Assembly (NCBI RefSeq): GCF_000208865.1
Contig: NC_018390.1
Coordinates: 661,777-725,776 of the forward strand
Reading direction: 5' to 3'
Length of the DNA: 64,000 nucleotides
DNA from: Neospora caninum Liverpool
Taxonomy: Eukaryota; Apicomplexa; Conoidasida; Eucoccidiorida; Sarcocystidae
Made by a program: the position numbers and the translations under genes. Shown here piece after piece: positions 36,401-49,562 of this stretch (positions are counted from its first letter, which is position 1; the number at the start of each line of letters is the position of its first letter). The notes under the pieces were generated by a model. The model had not been told where the DNA came from and made no database searches. It was given only the letters and a program-made list of their open reading frames with translations.

Positions 36401-36595
36401 GCGACACGCGGTGTACCACGGTCGACTCTTGCAATTTCGGCGAAAAATTTCTGAGCAATTCGTACGCTCTCTAGTCAACACGGAGGAGAGGAGAATTGCA
36501 GCAGGTGTGCAGCAGTGAAAACCATGAAGCTGCAAAGCATTCGACGCATGCACGGCCAAGAAAAACGAGAAAAAAAGACAGAGAAGCGGGTACAT
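33497..36595 (-). CDS. ICDH: NADP-dependent isocitrate dehydrogenase with N-terminal targeting extension
   Basis: Seven exons join in phase: 36595-36136, 35810-35617, 35139-34974, 34833-34739, 34640-34507, 34361-34113 and 34016-33497, about 605 residues. The core of about 415 residues from [10 protein letters not shown] (ATG 35712) is a full eukaryotic NADP enzyme: [86 protein letters not shown] and [13 protein letters not shown]. It converts isocitrate to 2-oxoglutarate and makes NADPH. Upstream, the frame is blocked by a stop just before 35810. A separate first exon starts with [20 protein letters not shown], a signal-like hydrophobic leader followed by a basic, serine-rich stretch. It ends at a good GTAGGC donor in the right phase. 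This predicts an organellar form; initiation at 35712 would give a cytosolic one. The enzyme call is certain; the leader exon is likely. Confidence 0.95.
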
Positions 36596-39500
36596 GGTCC
36601 ACGCAAAACAACAGCCAGACTACCTATTTTTTCTTGTGAGCACGGCCCTCGAATGTGAGGCCTAGCAATAAATACATCAGGCGACAACACACTGTAACCA
36701 GTCCGAGAAATCAATCGAAACGTCAAGACACAAGGTACTGACAGCCGCTGCCCTGTGTGGGCAGCCGAGAGAGCACACCACGATGTCGTCGGGCGGTGCC
36801 AAGTGCGTGTGCTACGGTATCCTGACGGGCTGACAGGACTCACAGACCTTCTGTTAGCATTCACCTGGCCACCATATCCAGACTCCTATTGCCATTGTCA
36901 CTCTACTGATCCCATAAATGACCATATTTCATAGCATAACGTGGGGGCTCTGCGTGATCGGCAACATCGTCCCTAGGATCCGGCCTCCCGGTATATTGGT
37001 GCGGCCAAGTGATGATTAATGCCACCGTCGAACACCTGGTGCTTTCAAGGCTGTTACATATTTGTCATTCTCTTCGGCTTGATATAATGCATCTGCTGCT
37101 AGTGCGTGTTCCTTTGGTTCTCCCTCGTGGTGTAAAAAAATACACCTATACGGGGTGGCGTTGTCGTGATTATCCCGTGCTCGGGAAAGGCATGGTTGAC
37201 TGTAGGATGCCTTCATTGTCTGGTGCTCTTAGTGATCACTACCTAAGGTGTAGAATGATGTGGATCTGGCATGCGCACATAATGTTGCCAGCCCCATGAA
37301 ACTGAATCAGTATGCCGGGGACCACAATTCGACGGGGGCGTACACGGAGACCATACACACGACGTGCAGCCGGAGTTGCCCAACCACGGAGTCCAAGTTA
37401 TTTGCTAAGCAGTACCACGGGAACTGTCTCCACCAAACGACCAGAAAACACTGTGAGATGCAAGCATTTCTATGACTGCTGGCGGCAGCGATGAACGCAA
37501 ACAGATGTTTTAAGACTGTCACAAAGTCTTCACTTCTGTCAACGAGAATTTTGCGTGTCCCTCACAAGTGTACCGCCACACGTCAGGCCTTTTCGTTGGG
37601 GACAGCATCACAGCACCAAATCCTCAAAACGCCTTCAAGGGCGTAAACTGCGTTCCAGTGAGATTGACTGTCAAAACACGTTGATCACCCTGCAGATTCA
37701 TTAGGGTTTCCTCCACTTCGCGGATGAAGACGGTGCAATCCGCGGCAGCAGGCACTCGGCACAGCCTCCCAGGGTTGCGTTGGTATCAACTCATTGGTAC
37801 CTATGTGATCGTACAGACCGGTTAGTGTATTCGCATTGAAATTCGGTCGAGCCACTGAAGTGAGATTGAACAACCGTTGCTCGTCTTCAGACGTGCGGCA
37901 TTACCATGGGGCAGATGGGCGACAGAAGCACAACAATGCATTCCCCTCAGATTTCATATCATCCTCGACATCGGATTTGCAGCACAGCTACTTACAGAAT
38001 TCAGTCACCATCAACCAACTCATAGGTGAGGGCAACATGAGGTCCGTTTTATAACTGCCGAGTGTCTCGTGATACCAACCGCCATTAGCAAGAAGCTGAA
38101 CGAGGTTTAAAAAAGGAAGCAGATGTGAGTAGGTTTCAAACGTGCAACAGGTTGTACGGTGTCCAGAACTGCAGAAGATATAAACCGGGAAAGACGTTGC
38201 TTCACACCGACGAAGGGATCGCCTGAAAGCTGAGAGTTATGCAGGAGCCGTAACTATAGTCAGGCTCCCAGACGCAAACAAATCTAGACCACTTCCAACG
38301 AGTGCGTTTTTCCGTTTGCCGGTACTGAGAAGGCGCGCGCATCTTCAAACGAACATACACACCTGGGAATCTTGATGGTGCTAGCGCCGTCGTGCATAAC
38401 GCTTCACAGAGAACCAACGAATCTCGATATCGCACCACAGGCACTATTATGACCATCTGCAAGCGTTTATTTCAAAGCGTGGGCCATGCGATGAAGAGAA
38501 AACGCGCGGGCCGTTGCAGTTAGGGACGGCTTTGCTCTAGGCTACTAATACGACATCCTCTTCGGTTACAGTGTTACAAGGGTGCTTGCCGAGATCGTCA
38601 TTTTGTTCTCCTGTGACACCCCGCAGAGTGCCAGAGTTGCAGAACGCCTTTACATGTCATACTGCAGCGTTTCGCTGGGGGAAGGGCGACAAGCAGCCCT
38701 AGGGGTATATATTAACTAGGCAAAATAGTCCACGATTGCAAGGATGGCCGCTGTTTACCAGCTTGGAACTATGGTCGTGTCGAAGCGATTTCACTGTCAC
38801 GTGACATGAATGACTGGCTTCTTACAGTCGCGTCAGAACATAACAGAGTTTCATACTGCCTACAGCGGCGTGAGGGGAAACTGCCTCCACTGCAGCTTCA
38901 CTCTTGGCCAAAAGAACCACAGGACAATGCTGTAGTGATTCGCACCACCGCAAGGGATACACTGTCGTCAGCGTGCTGTCACAGTCTAACGCTTGCGTGG
39001 CGTTCTGCGTCCTTTCGACGACCGAATGCGGAAGATCTGCGACCTGCGCCGACCAAACAGAGGGCAGCCGCTGCTTATTTCTTCCTGCTGATGTGCGTAG
39101 TGTTCCAATCTACAGCGGAGTGCCCCAGCTGGAAGATACGTACTGCTATCTCTGGGGGCATCAGAAAGGTAACCTCGACGCAAAGAGTCTTTTCAATTGC
39201 CTGTACAGAATTACATCACCCGATGCTAAAGCCAGTGCCTCGCAGGCTCACGAACCATACGGGGCTAGATTCTCGCCACTGCCATGGGTTATGCAGTGTA
39301 TTTTCCTATTTTCCTCATGGGCGATGTGTCGACAAAAATTCGCAAGACCTGGCAGGAAGCGCTTTCCTGCGTCCCGATTCCGTCCAATTCTGAGGTTCGG
39401 TTTTGTCAGGCCATCCTCGCCGAAGAACGAGACACTTCCACCAGCCATGCAACCACCACTCGTTCGCGTGCGGCTCCACGTCGATACTTTTCTGCATGCT

Positions 39501-40494
39501 GGTGGGGTCGTGGCAACGAGCACTACACTGCCATGCGAAACCGGTGCGGTCTGATGGTGGCATGAGCGCTGAGTACCCCACAAGACGACGACCGTGGCGG
39601 CCAAGCTCCCGAATTTGGAAGACGATTGGAAAAGCGGAGCTTTTAGTCTTCGGCAGGCATGTCTCTCTACTTTTTCCACTTACCCTTTATGCAACATGCA
39701 CTGGTTGCATCTTCCTCCGCTGTATGTTGCGTGCTAGTCTCCCCTGGTACCCGTCCAACCACCGTGGGCCAGCCTGGCGAGTGGTCCATCAAAACGAAAA
39801 GATTATGGTCTCTATGCTGTTGATGTGCTTTTGTGTTCTGTAGGCCTCCAGAGCTAACATGCTTTGGAGGCGAAATTTATTGACCACAGAGGAGTTGGGC
39901 GGACCGAACGATTGGGATTATTGGCAGTGCTGGCATGTACAGGCACTCTGACCCTAGCATTGGACGGGGCGAAGTTGTACTGCTTTCGGCAACTCCTAGG
40001 CTCTGTTTCGCAACGTGTGTAGATCTTCCCAACTTCCTTTTGTCTCTATTTTGTCTTTGATAAATATTTTCGTCTTTTTGCTTTCGTCGAGGTTTCCGCT
40101 GTGGTCCAACTTTTTTTGTCAACGCACCCTCCGCCGCAACCGCGGAAGCGTCCGCCCGTCTCCAATCTCTGTTAGCTACTTACCTCCTTGCCTGCTTCAT
40201 CGATTTAAATTTGATTGATCCACCCATGGGAGGGACCGCTATAACATCCACATCGTGATTGTTTGCCCTTTAAAAAGTTTTTTAGGCGTGAAGAAGTGTT
40301 CATTCTTGCAACCGTACTGACACGCCACCTGTTTCTTGCGCACGAGTGCTCGGAAACAGATATGATCAATTCGCCTGCGAAAGCGCTTTCAGAACCTTCA
40401 GATTCCGACAGTCAGTTCACTTGTCGGTCATATCCACACTTTAAAACTTAAGAGGAGAGGCCGGGGGGTGCTGTGTATTCTGTGGTTTTCCACA
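36596..40494. other. Long intergenic region with scattered unsupported ORFs
   Basis: About 3.9 kb between the divergent isocitrate dehydrogenase and transporter genes. Overlapping plus-strand ORFs at 38806-39393, 38904-39554 and 39403-39843 lie in three different frames. None has a recognisable domain, signal peptide or consistent splice pattern. A short lineage-specific gene or non-coding RNA cannot be excluded. I found no tRNA, repeat array or mobile element. Confidence 0.45.
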
Positions 40495-43400
40495 ATGGGA
40501 CGTGCAGGGCGCGACTTCTTAGGGGCCGTCCTGACCAGACAGCACGCTATCGAAATTGCCGTCGTCGTCCTTTTCTTGGCGGCATACAGCGTCCAGCCGC
40601 TACTTGTAGATGTCATCAAGTTCAATGGAGGCGCACACCCTAGCACATTCGCCATTCTCATCCCGCACTACTACTCGATGGTCCTCGTGGGTGCACTGCC
40701 CACGAAACAGAAACTCGCGTAAGGCCTCTCTTCCAAAGTGCACGGACGAAGCGAGGAGGCCCTGGAGCGGGCTGCAGCCGCGGGGGAGAACGGGGGGGGC
40801 GCACACATGTGCATTCGCGTACTCAGCTCGGAAACGCAGTGGTTTCGGCGAGAAGCGAGCGGGATCAACGAAAGACACGAGATCTATCTCTGGCAGCGTC
40901 TGTGCATGTGATGGGCGGTGGTTTTCGAGGTGACATTCCTCTGTGTAGGGCTTGATGGAGTTTCAAAAGATATCTTTCTGCTCGCCGTTGAGAGTCGACA
41001 GTCGGCCAGTGCAGAATTCTCTACGAGAACAATGTGCCAAAGAACGGCGGCGTATCCATTCGGATAGACGCAGTTCGTCGTCATTCGCTCTTTGCTTACT
41101 ATTTCGTTCCCATTCACACCGTGATAATGAGGACGCTCGCGGCCTAGCCTGTGTGTGCATGCCTCGATGCGAGGTCGAGCCACGAGAAGACAACAGGGTC
41201 TCCCCGGCTACGTGAACGTGCTGTGTCTATTGCTTCAATGTATGTTGTCTGCCAGAGAATGCAACTGGCGACGGGGGATAGTCCTCTCAAGTTTGGACAT
41301 GATCAACCAATTGTTGAAAAAAGGTATGTCCAAGGAGCAACACTCCGTGTGGGCCTAGTGGGTGGGGTCCCAGTGGACAAAAAGGGATTCAAGGGATTTG
41401 GATCCTGGCCCGTGCGAAAGTGAAGAGACAAGAGAGATCGAGACGTCTCTGTTACGTCCGGGCGGGGACATGGCTGCTGCCATTTTTTTTCGAATCCATA
41501 TGAAAGGCTGTCAACCGTTCGTATCCAGGTGGCCTGCTGTGCTGGGCCGACGATTTACGTTGTTGAGCCCGTCTCGTGAATGGTTGGAGCCAGTGGTCTG
41601 AGCCACTGTTTTCCCACCTGCATCGCCGTGATACAGACAAGCGAATAGATCTTTTCGTCCATATCCTGCATCAGCTGGTGTGGCATTCGAAGTTGTACGA
41701 ACCCATACTCGCGGAGGCATTGCTCCTGGCAGGCGCGCCTATGCACTCACGTGGCCGTTCTGTTCAGCTGCATGCAAGAGATCCTGTCCAGTGGTTCTCC
41801 TTTTCTGTGCGCAGCTGGCTTGTTGTATGCGGGGGCCGCGGTGTACATCATCGTTGACAGCTCGTCAATAGTTTGGACGGCGATTTGGTCCTTGGTGCTT
41901 CTTCGGCGAAAACTGAAAGTTTGCCATTGGATCGGAGTAAGTACCGCAGAAGGACGTGCGTATCCAGGCACGTCTTCCAAACGTGTATCTCGTGCACACG
42001 GTCTCCGATTTATGTACAATAAATCGTCTTTTCGGCCCGCACATTTCCCCCACTCTTGTGATCGAGCAATTTGACATCTCGGGGATGCGGCACATACGTC
42101 GCTCGAATTCAGGGTCTGTGCAACAGGCAACTCCAGGTTGCGAGTTAACTGTCCGTGTTACTTGTCGGAAGCCTTTCTCTGTCCTCGCAGCCCAATAGTA
42201 TCTGGGAAACGCGGTAGTAGACGGCCCACGGATAATCAATAGAAGGGCTGTTTCAGCGGGTGTCCCTCTCAGTCTGGTACGAAACACGCTGGCAGAACAT
42301 GGGCTCACAAAGTAGAGGCAAAGTTGACTGGCTCGGCGACTGAATCTCTGAACGGATGTGTTGCGGGCAAGGCAGAACCCCACCGGTCGCAGATAGACTG
42401 CATGTATCTGGAGCACCCGAAACAGCTGTGCTGCACAGGACACTCTCCGGACAGTAACTGAATTCCGATTCTGTTGCATGCTTTGTGCATATGCGGGCTT
42501 CTTTTGTTGCAGATCGCGCTCATTACACTAGGGATATCGTTGAAGGCCTGTCAGCTGAACTTCACTTTCCGCGACGAAGAGTTTTTGGGCGTGACCCTCA
42601 TTCTGCTTGCCGCGATCTTGATGGGTCTGACCTTTGTTCTCAATGAGAAGTTCATGCAAGGTGCCGATAGAATTGAAGGCCCGAACCTCGTCTGCATGAT
42701 GGGGTAGGTTTGGCTCAATCCGTCGGCGACAACGCAGTTGACCGCGTCATGCGAAACGTGTTTAAGGTGTTAAGAGCTTATTGGTGGATCAGCTGTACCC
42801 ACGACTCAGCTGTACGCACTGCGGTGGCTGGAGGTTTGTGATGCGCGTCCTCGATGTCTGTGCAACTTTTGGGTGAATCATCCTGTTTTGTCTGTCCTTC
42901 CGGCATGCAAGAACAAACCTATCCGGAAGGGTTTCTGTGCTTCGTCTCCATCGACACCCAGAGTGTGTTTCAAGGTTACTCACGTCTTGATACCGTCTCT
43001 TGGTGGCGGCGAGGGGAAAGCAGAGGCGACGAGGCATCTTGAGTTATTCCCGGAATTCAGTAGTACCCAGACTTGAACGCAATGCCAGACTGACGGTGTT
43101 TCATTATCTGTGGATCTTCCGGGCTTCATTTCGTCGCAGGGTGTGCAGCGCTGTACCGATAACGCTTTGGACCCTCTTTTGGACAGTTCCGCGATTTGGT
43201 GAGCTCGTCGTGGACCCGATTCGCGAGAGAGATGGCTCCTTCAAGGTACGTTTTCTCCCGACTCTGCAGCGGTTTGAGCCGAATACTGTCGCGCATCAGG
43301 TGTAGCAGAATGGAGGCATCAGGTGTAGAGGCACACCTGAATTATTTGGCAGCGCCGCCAGTGTGTGGTACAGCTTGGGGGCTGCAGCCAGAGCCTCGCC

Positions 43401-44801
43401 CTAGCTGTCGAAGGGTGGTCGGAACACAGTCCGTCTCTAAAGAGTAACCCCGTTCCAACTACCCGGTCGCGTGTCGATGCGATGGATCGTACAAAGAGCC
43501 GCAAGATTGATGTTGCCGACGCAGACCCTCCTTCCGTTGCTTCCGTGTTCTGGAGGTTACCCCCGAAATCTCGGATTTGTACCTCAGTGCCGCCGTCGGA
43601 GGGGAGGGGGCTTTTTTCCTTGTTGGTGTCTTTGCCATATGAGGGAGCCGCAGCCGCAACTTCATACAGAAGCCGTCGGATACCGGCAGGTCCGACGCGA
43701 CCTCAAATTGGATGCTTGCTTTCTTATGGCGCACTGCGTGCAGGTTGTTGGCTACTGCTTCTTTTGGCTGTTCGTCTCGTGCTGGATGCATTCCGGCACT
43801 CTGTGGTTTCTTATGACCCACTTTGGGGCTGTCTCGACTGGTATTCTTAAGGTAAGAATGATTTGGCGTGAAACGGTTTGCCAGGAGAAAGATGCACTAC
43901 CGGTGTTGGAGACACGAACACTTGACTGGCGTGTCTACTTTCCCCGTCTGGTCTCTCCGCACTTCGAAGCGACCGTGGAGGAAAGGTCTCCATTTCGTTT
44001 GGCGCCTGTATGCCCGTAGAGGCTCCGGGCCTGGAGCGATATTGTGTCTTGCCATTTGCGGTTTAGGCGAACGGGCGACTGGGGGGGGACTCCTAGACAT
44101 TCGCCTCAGTAAACCTGAAGCACCATTACAGCACATCACCGTCTTTGTAAAAAACGAAACACTGCAGTGGCCGGTGGCTGGACCTTGATTGAAATGCTTT
44201 GGGATTGCTTTTTGATCTCGACCTGTGTTTTCAGGGATTAAAAGTTGCCCTTGTTTTCCTGTTATCCCACTGGCTTTTCTGTGACATCCAACCGAATCAA
44301 TGCTTAAATGTCTGGACTGGATCATCGGCATTAATCGTAAGCTGCAGGAGACGAGCGCCACATGTTTTTGTTGGCACCGAGCTTTCTAGAAATTCCAGTT
44401 CTGACGTAGGCGCGAATAGGTCTCTGGCACACAGCAGCAAAGACGGTAGCGACTAACGAGTGTCGACTTGGAGCTAGCTGGAGAGATACGCGGCGTCCTC
44501 GGTGCACCGTTCATGTGGAACCTGTCCTTTGCGTTTGAGCTCTCGTGCTGTCGCCACCACACTGCGAAAAAAAACTCAGCAAGGGTGGCGCTGATACTGT
44601 ACAAGGAGAGCTTTGATTTCGATTTGATTGCAGTGCGTCGTCGGCGTCACGGTCTACTCCCTTGCGAAGGTCTCGTGGACCGGGAAGTCTAAGGATAAGC
44701 CAAGTTCTGAGGAGTCTTCTGAGGCCGCTCAGTCGTCAATTGTGAGTGCGTTGGAGGGGGGAAACGAAAACAACGTTCAGGATGGGGACCGTAGAATCTG
44801 A
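40495..44801 (+). CDS. DMT-superfamily (SLC35F-like) transporter
   Basis: Eight exons join in phase to 380 residues: 40495-40718, 41256-41323, 41815-41936, 42513-42703, 43140-43245, 43690-43851, 44235-44336 and 44634-44801 (TGA). I count about ten membrane segments. The pattern follows the drug/metabolite transporter superfamily: SVQPLLVDVIKFNGGA in helix 1, LSSLDMINQLLKKAGLLYAG, SSSIVWTAIWSLVLLRRKL, WIGIALITLGISLKA, VTLILLAAILMGLTFVLNE, and the late motif LGAVSTG-like GAVSTGILKGLKVALVFLLSH. The tail after VVGVTVYSLAKVSW is short, acidic and polar and should face the cytosol. Members exchange nucleotide sugars, amino acids, drugs or other metabolites across Golgi, vacuolar or plastid membranes. 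The substrate here cannot be told from sequence. No signal peptide precedes helix 1. Confidence 0.9.
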
Positions 44802-46649
44802 GCATTCAGAGTACTTCGTCTGCAGGCAGTCGGCAGTCCCATGACCGCTGCATGTTCAGAAAAGCATCTGTTGGTGAGACATTAAAGTAGCGGCGAGCGA
44901 CGATCTTGCGTGACGCAAGACCTACGATTTTGGCAAAAGCCATTCACGTGTGAGAAGCTCTGCGTCAGTCGCGCATGGACATTGACAACCTCTCTTTGGA
45001 CTGTCCTGAAGCAAGTTTAAGGCCGGTGCACAGGTGATGCGCATTCGGATTATCCGGTCATGTGATTACCTCGAGTTGTGTGTAATGTTGCCTGCATGCA
45101 CTCGCGCGTCTGGTTGATCATGAACCATGGATTCACGTAGCCGTAAATAAACTTCCCCACAATATTTCACACAGTAGCTCATATGAGTCTGTTTAAACTA
45201 AGTCTTTTTTCTGCAAAGTTAGCTTGCGTTCTCCGCCCGCGTGTTCTTGGGTTTCTTAAGCACAACACTTTCCGTGTCACAATTGCATTATCTGGCAGGC
45301 AAGAAACAGTTGAAATGCATTCAGTCGGGTTCGATTGGATGGCAGTCCTCTGCGTGTTTTGGCACTGTTTGTGCAGGAAGATGGAGAGGCAAAGGCCAAG
45401 AACGAGCGGCAATAAGTGTACTTTAGTCAACCCATGATCGTGCTGCTAGTCATCAAATACACAGCGAAGATATTCTTTACATCAACGGGATGGACATTTG
45501 CAAGTCAGCTAACGTGTCGAGCCATGCGTTGTAAATGTGACATTGCTCTGTTGTCTTTTAACCACACTTTGATCAACTGCAGGTTCTCCATTGAGTGCTC
45601 CTCCATGTCGACTGCATTTTCGGTCGCGTGTGGTGTACCATCGTGAACTCTTGTTTCTCAGTCGGTCACCGACACACACTGCATCTGGGTGAGGCGTTGG
45701 GGGGACGCGGTTGTATCATGCCTTGCTGAGAAGGCGGGACTGCGTCCACATGTGCTAGCAGCCACAGATTTCATCGGTCATCACCCAACCGCAGTCACAC
45801 GCAACCTGCGGCTGCTACCGGATATAGGTATATGAGTTGTAGTTTGCGTGAGTGCCAGGTCATAGTGTGGCCACATGATGATGATCAGGACAATGTCGTC
45901 TAATAAAGGAATCTGTTCTAGCCTTCTAAGCGGGCTAGCTAGACGATTGTATCTGGCGCCACGTGGACCACAACGTTTTGTGGTAAAGACGAAATACGAG
46001 TCAACACCGCGCGAAATATTCCATCCTCAGCAGTGTGACTGATTTCTACATTGTTGTATCCCATTGTTGTGCGGGAAGGCCTTGGCAAATAAGGAACGAC
46101 ATGGGCACGCATGCTGTGTATTAACAGTCCTCACAGCTGTTGATGTGCGTTTCTAGACGTAAGATTGCTGGGAGAGGTAACCAGTGACTGCCCCCTTACT
46201 GGTGTTCTCCGTGGCTCCGAAACTTTTGCTTGGCAAGCGGTGGGACTTTGCCGAAATCTCCACTTCAGGAGAAGAGGATATCAAAGTGCGTCGTAGTTGG
46301 GTCCCAACGAACAATGTGAACAGACCATATGGAGAAGCGCCCGCGAAGTCAGCGAGTACGCTGGCGCCGCAGATTCTCTCTTTGGAAGTCATGCTTGACA
46401 AGAGATACCTGGTGTCTTCATTCATGTATGACACAAAAGGGGAGCGTGACAGCCAGCGGATGTCAAAATGGCACACATAAGGCATGGGAGTTGTGAATGC
46501 GAGCCCGACGCACTCTCCAGCATTTTCACTAGTCGCGCCAACGTGAACTGGTTTGACTCCCCCCACGTCGTGGTTGCTTTATATGGGAAGGTGCGGCTTC
46601 GTATAATAAAAACACAAGCAAGTGTATATCCGTGCTCGCCGTCAGAAAA
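44802..46649. other. Convergent intergenic region before the RRM gene
   Basis: About 1.8 kb between converging genes. It should hold the 3' UTRs of the transporter (plus) and the RNA-binding protein (minus). ORFs at 45179-45646 and 46153-46566 have no domain or splice support. Nothing else was recognised. Confidence 0.5.
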
Positions 46650-49562
46650 TTAGAGGGGGAGATGGCCAGTGTACGTTGTACCGTACAGGATTTCATGGTC
46701 CTCCTCATGCATCCTTGCCTTTGCTTTCTGCTTCGCCGCGACAAGTCTTTCATGGTCGCTTTTGATCACTGCTTCGCATCCTTCTGCTTCGTCTATCAGT
46801 TCCATGAAGCCATCGTCGTCACTGGGACCGCGGAGCCTCAAAGTGGAGGAGAAAAGGGGGTTACTGCTAACGAATGTGTGCCGCTCTAGAGTACCTTTGG
46901 TGAGAATAGCCTGGTCCGCCATCATCGGCGCAGGCAGCAGATCCGCAGGAACCATGGCAGGATCGACGTCATGAAAGAGACCGCCCGATAACTCGGCGTC
47001 TGACGCAGCAATTAAACCTTTCCTTTTGGCGTGCTCACGTTGTCTATTCTCAATCTCTTTTTGGGCTGCAATTGTAGCCAGTGTCAGCGGATCTGCAATA
47101 AGGCCACCGTTCATCATAAGCCCTGGAATCTGACCAGCGCCGCCACAGTCTCCGGAGGCAGCATTTTGGGCGTACCGTAGAGAATCAGGCTGCCAGTCCA
47201 TATCGGCAACAGTAGAGCAGGCGTTGTAGACCGGCTGGGTATCCGCTGAGCCTGCTACTTCTCCCCAGCCCTGTATCGCTCCAACGTAGTTGGAACCGCT
47301 AGCATTCCAACCAGATGCGCCAGTAAGCCGGAAACAGCTTGTGCCGTAGCTGGAGGGTGCACAGCAGCCGCCGTCATTGGCAGTTAAGTTCATGCTCGCA
47401 ACCGTTTGCGGCCAATAGTAGACGCCGTCCCTGTTCTGTCCCTCAGACGCCGGTCCACCGTTCTCAGGAGGCTGAGCGTCGGCGTGCTCCAAGCCAACTC
47501 GATTCGCACCAATGAAACACCCACTGAGGTAGGTAACTGCATTCTCTGCTGCTTGCTGCTCCGCAAAAGTCACATAGGCTTTACCTCCTGGAACGGCTTT
47601 GGTTTGAATGATCTCACCGAAGTGAGACAAATGCCGTTCAACTTCTTCCTCAGAGCAAAAAGGATCCAGACCCCTGACTACAACCTTCGCCGTTGTGCCG
47701 CCTGCCAGGACACCACGTTTCCTCTTTGTCGGCACAAAACCTCCACAATAGTCTTGAGCTATTTTCTGTGCCTGATAGGCCGTCGCAGCATACAATTTCG
47801 CCATCGCTGACTGAACTGAAGGATCCTGAGATGTGCCTTGGGCCGAAGCTCGACTGTTGTTGGACCGATTTACACGGATTCGACGACCCCGGCAAATGGC
47901 ACCATTCATTTCTCCTAGAGCGCGCTCAGCTTCGTCGGGGTCGCGAAAGTGCACAAACCCAAATCCACGACCGATTCCTGACACAGCATGCCACCAGGAG
48001 AAACAGCAAAAGAAGAGATACATTTTCTGGAGCAGCCACGAGAAGATCGGAGCTCATGCTCTGTTGTTGGCGAAATCTCTTACACGTGTACTCCACCAAC
48101 GTAACATTCACTAGCGTCCGCAGTTCAACCAAAATGCTGCTTTTGCCGTATTGCCAGAGTTTCGCAAACGAGAGATCGCTCATCTATGCCCAAGAAGAAT
48201 GCATATCCTGGAAAGCACGGAGCGGTGTCGTGTTCGATTTGTCAGGACAACAGTAGTTAGACTGAGTCCCGCAGTAGACCTCTGTACCGTTGACTCGATC
48301 GGAGGTCACCACCCTACCAATCTTTTCAATCCGCTGCACGACCCGTCTGCAGCGGCCATCTACACAGAACTGAACCTCTAGCGGACGGAGGGGCTCCATA
48401 CCCTATTGAGGCTACAACCTAACCTGTGTTGGGATCCGTAATAAGCTTTACAAAGCAGACGGTTTTATAATGCTGCTCGAAAAGTTCCTCGATTTCTTCG
48501 CGGCTGGTTGCGGGATCTAAACTGCCGACCCAGACAGATGTGCTATCCGCTGGCGGGTTCCCTTGAGGCTGGCGACAAGAGCTATCGCTGGTCCGTCGTC
48601 CTGCAAGGATATGCATGCACTAGCGGACAGGCCGTGCGATGAATGACAATATGTTTACTTTGAACAATGCTTGCCTGCCCTCGGCTCAGCTAGCACCTGC
48701 ATAGCAAACGGGTTCGAACTGCGGCATATGACCGGCGCAAAAGCAGCAAAAAAAGAGAGGGGATGTTCCGCAGTAAGTAAATCCGTAGTGCTGCTGGACT
48801 GCAAAACAACCAGGAGATAAATGTGGTTCCCCAAATACTTGAGCGTCCATCTACCACTGTGTCTTATCACGAAGGATTCTCACAGAGTCTATAATACCAG
48901 CCACAGGATTTTCAGAGACGCCTTCCGAACACGTGGAACACGTCCCACAGATGGACGTATTCAACTACGCCTGTTTGTTTCTGCATCACCTGGCAACTTC
49001 TGCGTAAGGACTGCGTACCAGCTGAATCAGAAGACCTGGACACACTCTCCCCCGGGGGCCGACTGAGCTCTGGAGGCCTTGAGAAGGTTGCTTTCGTCTC
49101 AGGTTTTTCGGTCAGATTGAAGTTTGCCCAATTCAGCTTGTACTTATGGCATCGACCAGGAACGAATCGACCATTCATATGCTCTAGAACGTAACTAGCG
49201 TGCTTCTCCGTAGCGAACTCAACGAACCCGAACGACGGTAGCCGTGTTATTCTATCTCTGCAGACTCGCACGTGGGTAATAAACGCATTAAACTCGAGAA
49301 ACATGTCATTCCTGACGTAGGCTTCGTCAACCGGTAGCTCAGCTCGGTCAAGGTCCCCCATCCACAAAGTTCTTCGTTCCTTGGGCCTCCCAGTGCTGCT
49401 CGACCGTGTGGTATCTCCAGGCGCGATGACATCGTCGGCCGGACTGTTCTCATCGGGTCGTGGGATGCCAGCGTGGTGGACCGGGAAGGAGGAGAAGGCT
49501 TCGGCTGCAAAGCGCGACGCGAACGTCCCGCCATATCCGTACGCCAGTGTTGAGGCAGCCAT
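46650..49562 (-). CDS. RNA-binding protein with three RRM domains (NAM8/RBP45/TIA-1 type)
   Basis: Three exons join in phase to 682 residues: 49562-49019, 48600-48424 and 47977-46650. RRM1 (about residues 65-150) has RNP2 LWMGDL and RNP1 LPSFGFVEFA. RRM2 spans the two introns and has VWVGSL and GRGFGFVHF. RRM3 has VVVRGLDP, FGEI and KAYVTFA with the ending LSGCFIGANRVGLEH. Three RRMs with 'FGEI..K.P.GKA.V.F' in the third is the pattern of the NAM8/RBP45/Secp43/TIA-1 group, which act in splicing, mRNA fate or tRNA-Sec factor binding. The C-terminus is glycine/serine-rich and then charged and helical (around KEIENRQREHAKRKG). The start at 49562 (MAASTLAYG) is the first ATG in frame. Which member of the group this is cannot be decided here. 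Confidence 0.88.
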
